Positions 58,591-64,000 of a stretch of DNA of 64,000 nt are shown here, in pieces. The notes under the pieces were generated by a model, which made no database searches, had not been told where the DNA came from, and was given only the letters and a program-made list of their open reading frames with translations. Numbering within the stretch: the first letter of the stretch is position 1; every line of letters begins with the position of its first letter. Where the stretch lies: contig JAVTVJ010000794.1 in assembly GCA_034509425.1 (NCBI GenBank), positions 186,001 through 250,000 of the forward strand, written 5' to 3'. The DNA is from Eopsaltria australis. Its lineage: Eukaryota; Chordata; Aves; Passeriformes; Petroicidae. Made by a program: the position numbers and the translations under genes.

Positions 58591-61500
58591 CTGAAAGAAA
58601 AAGAAAAATAAGTTACAAAATGCAGTAAGCACAGAAGCAGTAAGACTGTATTGGGTCTTTTCAAAGAATTGATTGAAATTTGCATTGAGATAATATTAAC
58701 AGCTGTTCTAGGTGCTATAGCTGTACTCTCAAGGCTGCCAAGGCAGAACTTGATAGTTTAGATCTTTATTTTGTATGTAACACTATCATATTGTTCTATT
58801 TGTACCAATATGACAAATGAGTCTTTTCAGGATAAAGGTCCTGATAAATACTAGAGCCACTTACGACCTTAAAAGAATCCAGTTGAAGTCAAAGCAGTAT
58901 TTTACTCCTGCATGAACTACAGTTGAGCCTTATACAAAATAGTTTAAATTACTATACACAGACCTGACAAGTTATTTAACTTAATTCCAGTCACCTTTAG
59001 TATTACCAGCTTTTAGCACAGTATTGCAGCTGTACCTAAGAACTAATCTGATGTAATTATTGCATTCTCAGTTATCACTGGTATATTTCACTGAGCTGTG
59101 TTCCTCACCCTTTCCAGCTGCATATTAACTGTGCTACCACTCTGGTGGATATGTGACAGTCCCATGATTTTTCCCTCCCCTCAGCTCTGCTTTTGTTGTG
59201 TATATCTATGTTTTGATGTGTAATCTCTGATTCATGGTATTTATTACTTTCTAATCTAATCCAAGACCCTGCTTTTGTTTCCTCTCTGGTCTGTCTAGGA
59301 TCTGGCTGTCTACATCTGTCTAGCTCTCTAGTTCCTCCAAGTACTCTCTGGAAACATAATTGGATTTATTATGAAACTTAATCCTATCACCAGTAAAGGC
59401 ACCATAGTTACTGCATGCACTGAGAAAACAACACAGTTGGAAGCTATATCTAATATTCCAAGTGTATCTTCTCAGAGACACCTAGAAACTTCTAGGTTTC
59501 ACCTAGAAACCTTAGCTGACAGTCTTGAGAAATGTAGAAACCAACACACAGGCATCAGGCTCCAAGGCAGCACATCGAACTCCCGGTACAACCCTCCACC
59601 GCCGACTTCAAAAGTCATGGCTAACTTTGAGAAGCAGTACATTTACAATGTAAATACAGGCACAGAGAACACACTGTGGGTGCAGAGGTGATACTTTCCA
59701 AAGTTAACATTTGGGGAATGTTTCTCTGAGTAACTTACATCATAATTTTGGCATGCTGACATTTTCAGCTATAAATGGAGCATCAAAAACATCAACCCCA
59801 TCCATTAAAAGTTTTCTTTAATACCAAGGCCAGGGCAAAATCAGACTCTGAAGAAGCTACACCTAAGCCTGAACTGAAAAATAATTTTTTCCCTTCAAGT
59901 TGGTGGGCACTGCATACTTCTGTGGACCTCAAATTCCCCACTAGGGAAAATACAGTTTAGCCACTTCAAAAATTACCTGGCACCCAAAGTTATTTTAACA
60001 AAAGGTGTTTTAATGGACTTGCAGTGATACTACTTCCGGATTTACCAAGAGTAGACCAGAACACTACAAAGTACCTAATGGAGCAGAGGTAGGTCCAAGG
60101 AGCAAATGCTGGTAGCCTAATGAGTTGGCTGATGACTTCATACTGGCTGTTCTTTGCTCTTTCCCTATTACCACTAAAGTTTCCTGAAGGCAGTTAAAAT
60201 ACTTTGCTGCAATGAAGTTTTTTCCATATAAACATCTTTAGAAGTTGGCAAAGGATATATGGTCATAGTAGGGAAAAAAAGTGTTATGCAACCCTTTTGC
60301 AGATATGTGAGAAAACAGGTTTACTTATGAACACAAGAAGAAAATGGGGCAAGGCATGTAAATGCCAGCTTGGAAAGATGCCAGCCCAGTGCACTGAATG
60401 ATCAGAAAAGCAGTCTTTGCCCTTATGCAGCATGTATTCAAATTCTTTCTGCTTGACAAAGCATCAGACAAGAAATTTAGATTTGACATCTGTGTGAAAG
60501 CTTGTATTCTCTACTATGAGAGTAATCTCCCATTACAGAGAAGATCTGGAGCTGTTCTATCAGCTGCAGAGCACAAGCAGTTGGCTATAGACTTCATGAA
60601 TTCTAGATGATTCTTCACACCACCAGCTCCTGTATCTGCACAGGAAATGGTGAAGAGCCTTCTTGTACCTTCTACTAGCAAATATATATATGTTGTTCTA
60701 AAACGATGTGTGAGAAGGGTGAGAAATGATACCACAGGTAAGTGTTAGGCTGACTGGTCACTGGTGTTTAATTTCAGAAATACCAATACTGTCATTCTGG
60801 TTACAATTGGGTTTGGGTTTTGCGAGTTCTTTTGTTAAGTCGAAAGTAGTTGCTTATTAACCAGCTGCTGCAATAGCAGATGTCAAGTTATTTTTAAGCA
60901 GGTAACTTCAAACTGACACTGCTTTTAATAGGCTCAGAGTTGTGCTTTCCTGCCAAGCCTCTTCCCGCTGCTGTGACTTGCTCTTAGACAACAGCAAAAT
61001 GTCTGTCTGCAGCAGCCTGTCAGGTCCACGCAGGAAAACAGAGCAGCCAAGGAGAGGAGGAGCTTTTGCCACTGATTCATTAAATGTAAATCAAGGTTAA
61101 TACTCGAAATATTCCCTTATGAATATGAACTTACCTTCATATAGTATTACCCTTTATGTAGCATTAAATGCACAACATGAGATATCCTAGCGCCACGCTG
61201 CATTAACTCTTGCTACTATTTTGACCCTGTTGACTAACAGAGGACAATGGCTTCAGGCTGTTTACAGAACTCCTCCTTCACAGCATACCTCAGGTTCCTT
61301 TGCTCCACTTTTAACTCATTTACAGGATAGCCTTAGAGAAGGAAAACAGAAGCAAATCCCTGTCTCCCCACCCAAGCCTCTTTTCTATAAAGGAATAAGT
61401 TTTATAAGTAAAACTTGTGATCTATAGAAGCCACAGGAACTTCAGGAAATGTCATCTGGTTAATACTACTGAAATGCCTCCTGCCAGTATTTCATATACT

Positions 61501-64000
61501 GCTGAAGACAAATTTGTGAGTCTACAAACACAGCAGAAGCATCCCAAGGTGCTCTGGTAGTGACCTGCTCCTACCAGCATTTTGACCATGCCAGCTTCCC
61601 TCCACAGTGTTCTGAGCACTCTGATCCTTCAGCAGTTGCCATTTAGCTATGCTCTATTGCTCTCCACTTCCCCATCCTGCTGTTTCTTGTGTTTGCTTTG
61701 TTCATTCCTTTTAAAAGTGCAAAGAGATTTCACAAGAACTTCTTTTTAATGGGATTAAACAATCCACAGGTTTTTTTCCTACTAGTTTGCTCTATAATGA
61801 AAATATGTTCTCTACGCCACACACATCCTGAACACAAATTTCTTCTTAATCTCTGGTCTAGTACTTCATTTCTAAAAATACACACAGCAATGAAGAGAAA
61901 CTCACAGCTACTTTGTGGCTTCTTGCAAGAAGCCACAGACATGAATGGAAGGGTCTCTGCAACTGAGAATTATTTGCTACTCCACATTTCTAGCATGGCT
62001 TTTGAGCGTTTGCTCTTTCACCAGAGCAGTATTAATTTTCATAAACACATGCCTACCTAATTTGGAAGTACAGTGATTTGTGTTTCCTAGATGGACTTCT
62101 GGAGGTGCAACCATGTGGCTTCACAAGCAAATTTCCCAACAGCTAACCTATTACATCTCCACTTAAAGGCATTTCTTTTAAATTCTTTTAAATCTACCAA
62201 AACATACTCACTTCACCAACCAAGAAAATATTTCAGATATTTAGATTCAATACTTAAAACTCCTTGGTCATTTTTCATTCATTACCTTCTCCTAATTTTT
62301 TTCCAAAACCCAATTATACAAAAATTCTGTTCTGCAAAATAACTTTGCCTATTAAGGTATGGGAAATCCTCCTGTAATTGTTCAAGAATGAAAGTCAAAA
62401 GGAAGAAATTCAGAGGGGGGGGGGATTGTGGTGGTGTTCCTCCACCAAGTAATAATACTGCTTGTACCAATTGATTTGTTCTGATACTTTTCAAAAATGG
62501 ATTTTCTCCTGATAGCAAAAGGCCTCAGTAATTGCATTTCCTACAGCTGTCCTGTCCTAAAGAACAGAAGCAATGCACACCTTCCCTTTAGAAATATACC
62601 TATTTTCTCTTATTCCTGTCTCTCTAACCCTAACAGACTCACAGCATCATTAACTTACAAGCAGAACAGTGAGAAAACAGTTTCAAAGTGAGAAAACTCC
62701 CCTGTGACATAATGAGAACACTTCTCAATTTGTCCAAGTGCAAGACTGGAGAAGAAATAAAGGTGCAGAAAGTCAGTTCTTATGAAATAAATCCCTACTT
62801 TGAGAGACTTTAGTACTTCAATACAAGTTTTAGAAGTGAGCAAGTAAATAGCATTTACTTTACTTAGCTTAGCATTTACTTTTAGTCATGTCTTACTTTG
62901 GTTTATGGTATCTGCCTGGGCACTAAGGAAGAGCCCTATGGCATTTCTGTGCTAGGAGGCACAAAATACTGCTGTGGTTATGGTTAGTGTTTGGATCCAT
63001 TATTTGCTACTGTTAGGAAAGCTCATACTTCAAAGCAAGTCTGCTGACCCAAAAAGAGCCACAAACCATAAGGATTCTTCCCAAACCAAGAAGCTCTGGT
63101 TTAGGAATGCTTAAGCACACTCATGTCCATACACACAAGTATGTGGTTTGCTTTGGGATTTCATAGGCGGAGGGAGTAGATATGGAGCTACTGTGTATAG
63201 GTGGTTTTGTTGATGAGGCAAGGGTGGAAGGAAGGAAAAGCACAGGAGGCACCAGTGTTTTGAAGTCTTCAGAAAACAGCCTTTGCATAACTAATAGGAA
63301 AAGATGGGGCAAAATTTTTCAGGAGACCAGGGATTAGGCATTACCAGCTGAGAATCCAGGCACATTTGTAAAACAGGAAAATTCCATTTCTACAGATCCC
63401 TTACAGTAGACAATACCCCCTCTCCTAAGGCTGTGAAGTCTTCCATTAGGAAGTTGGGCAGATGGATAGAGTGCCAAAGTAACTATTCACCCTCCAATTC
63501 CATCAGTAAATACACACTGTTGCCTTTCCATGAGTAGAGGACAGTGCAGTTTGCATCTGAGCACCTTTGATAAAAGCTCTTATTAAAATATGATCCTCCA
63601 AGAGAATGGACAAGCTGAGACATTCAAACTAGAGACATTCAAGATTCTTGAATAATGTTTTAAAGCCAAAACCAAACATTTAGACAGATACACAGATAAG
63701 TGATCTGCCATCCCTGTTCTGGTCCTGTTAACAATCCAGACACTCCTGCTCTGCTCAGACTAGGCAAGAGCAGAGAGAAAGGCTCCCTTCAGAGATTTTC
63801 AAAGCTTTCTCCTACATCTGTAAATGTTTGCAGAATAGCTCTTCCCTTTCTGCTTGCTATGGGTAACTTGAGAGATGCCTTCATATAAAAGCTAGTTTGT
63901 ATAAATGCTATTACTCAAATGGCTTTGTATGATAATTATTCATCATATTTCAGCTAGCACAAACTCTGGAATTCAAGAAAATATAAGAAATCCAGTAAAC
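58591..64000 (-). other. PLPP1: Presumed PLPP1 intron to the window end
   Basis: 5.4 kb without any exon I can match. I looked on the minus strand for the GHSSF-containing exon expected next and did not find it. No CR1 is seen. A run of ten G lies at 62415-62424 and a small interrupted inverted repeat (CCTAGAA/TTCTAGG) at 59481-59496. Confidence 0.6.

Noticed and set aside
59371..62060. ORFs of 106 and 123 codons in the presumed PLPP1 intron
   Set aside because: Plus strand, composition like the surrounding intron, no domain or known product, and no promoter or poly(A) context.
58600..64000. Search for the PLPP1 exon with the GHSSF motif
   Set aside because: No minus-strand segment encodes it between good splice sites, so the exon is taken to lie beyond the window.
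1..64000. CRISPR array, operon, prophage or other prokaryotic-type system
   Set aside because: The window is spliced vertebrate sequence throughout. No regularly spaced repeats or compact bacterial-style genes occur.

Overview
This is a stretch of a sauropsid, most probably bird, nuclear genome. All recognised repeats are CR1 LINE remnants ending in the TTCTATGAT-type tail, there are no Alu, B1 or L1 elements, and the proteins match vertebrate orthologues residue by residue. It carries one complete gene and parts of two others. The human orthologues lie in the same order and orientation on 5q11.2, which corresponds largely to chicken chromosome Z, so a Z-linked origin is likely but inferred.

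Layout. (1) 869-14644, minus strand: the first 16 coding exons of DHX29, the DExH-box helicase that helps 43S ribosomal complexes scan structured 5' UTRs. They encode residues 1-889: the N-terminal region, RecA1 and the start of RecA2. The rest of the gene lies left of position 1. (2) 14645-15019: a GC-rich bidirectional promoter of 375 bp between the DHX29 and MTREX start codons. (3) 15020-56018, plus strand: all 27 coding exons of MTREX (SKIV2L2, MTR4), the helicase that feeds RNA to the nuclear exosome, predicted at 1034 residues. Its intron 15 spans 11.7 kb. (4) 56188-56209: two poly(A) signals, one per strand, where MTREX and PLPP1 converge. (5) 56409-58590, minus strand: the last two coding exons of PLPP1 (lipid phosphate phosphatase 1). 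From 58591 to 64000 I see only presumed PLPP1 intron.

The exons were placed by matching translated segments to the known vertebrate proteins and then checking splice sites. All 43 DHX29 and MTREX exons keep frame across every junction. All internal introns are GT-AG except DHX29 intron 2, which has a GC donor. Ten CR1 fragments lie in introns, eight of them on the minus strand. DHX29 acts in cytoplasmic translation initiation and MTREX in nuclear RNA decay. PLPP1 is a membrane lipid phosphatase with no known functional link to either.

I found no undescribed biological system. This is a conserved housekeeping locus. The most interesting points are regulatory: the compact shared promoter with a YY1-type site on the MTREX start codon, the interlocked poly(A) signals of the convergent pair, the GC-AG intron, and a few unexplained intronic patches.
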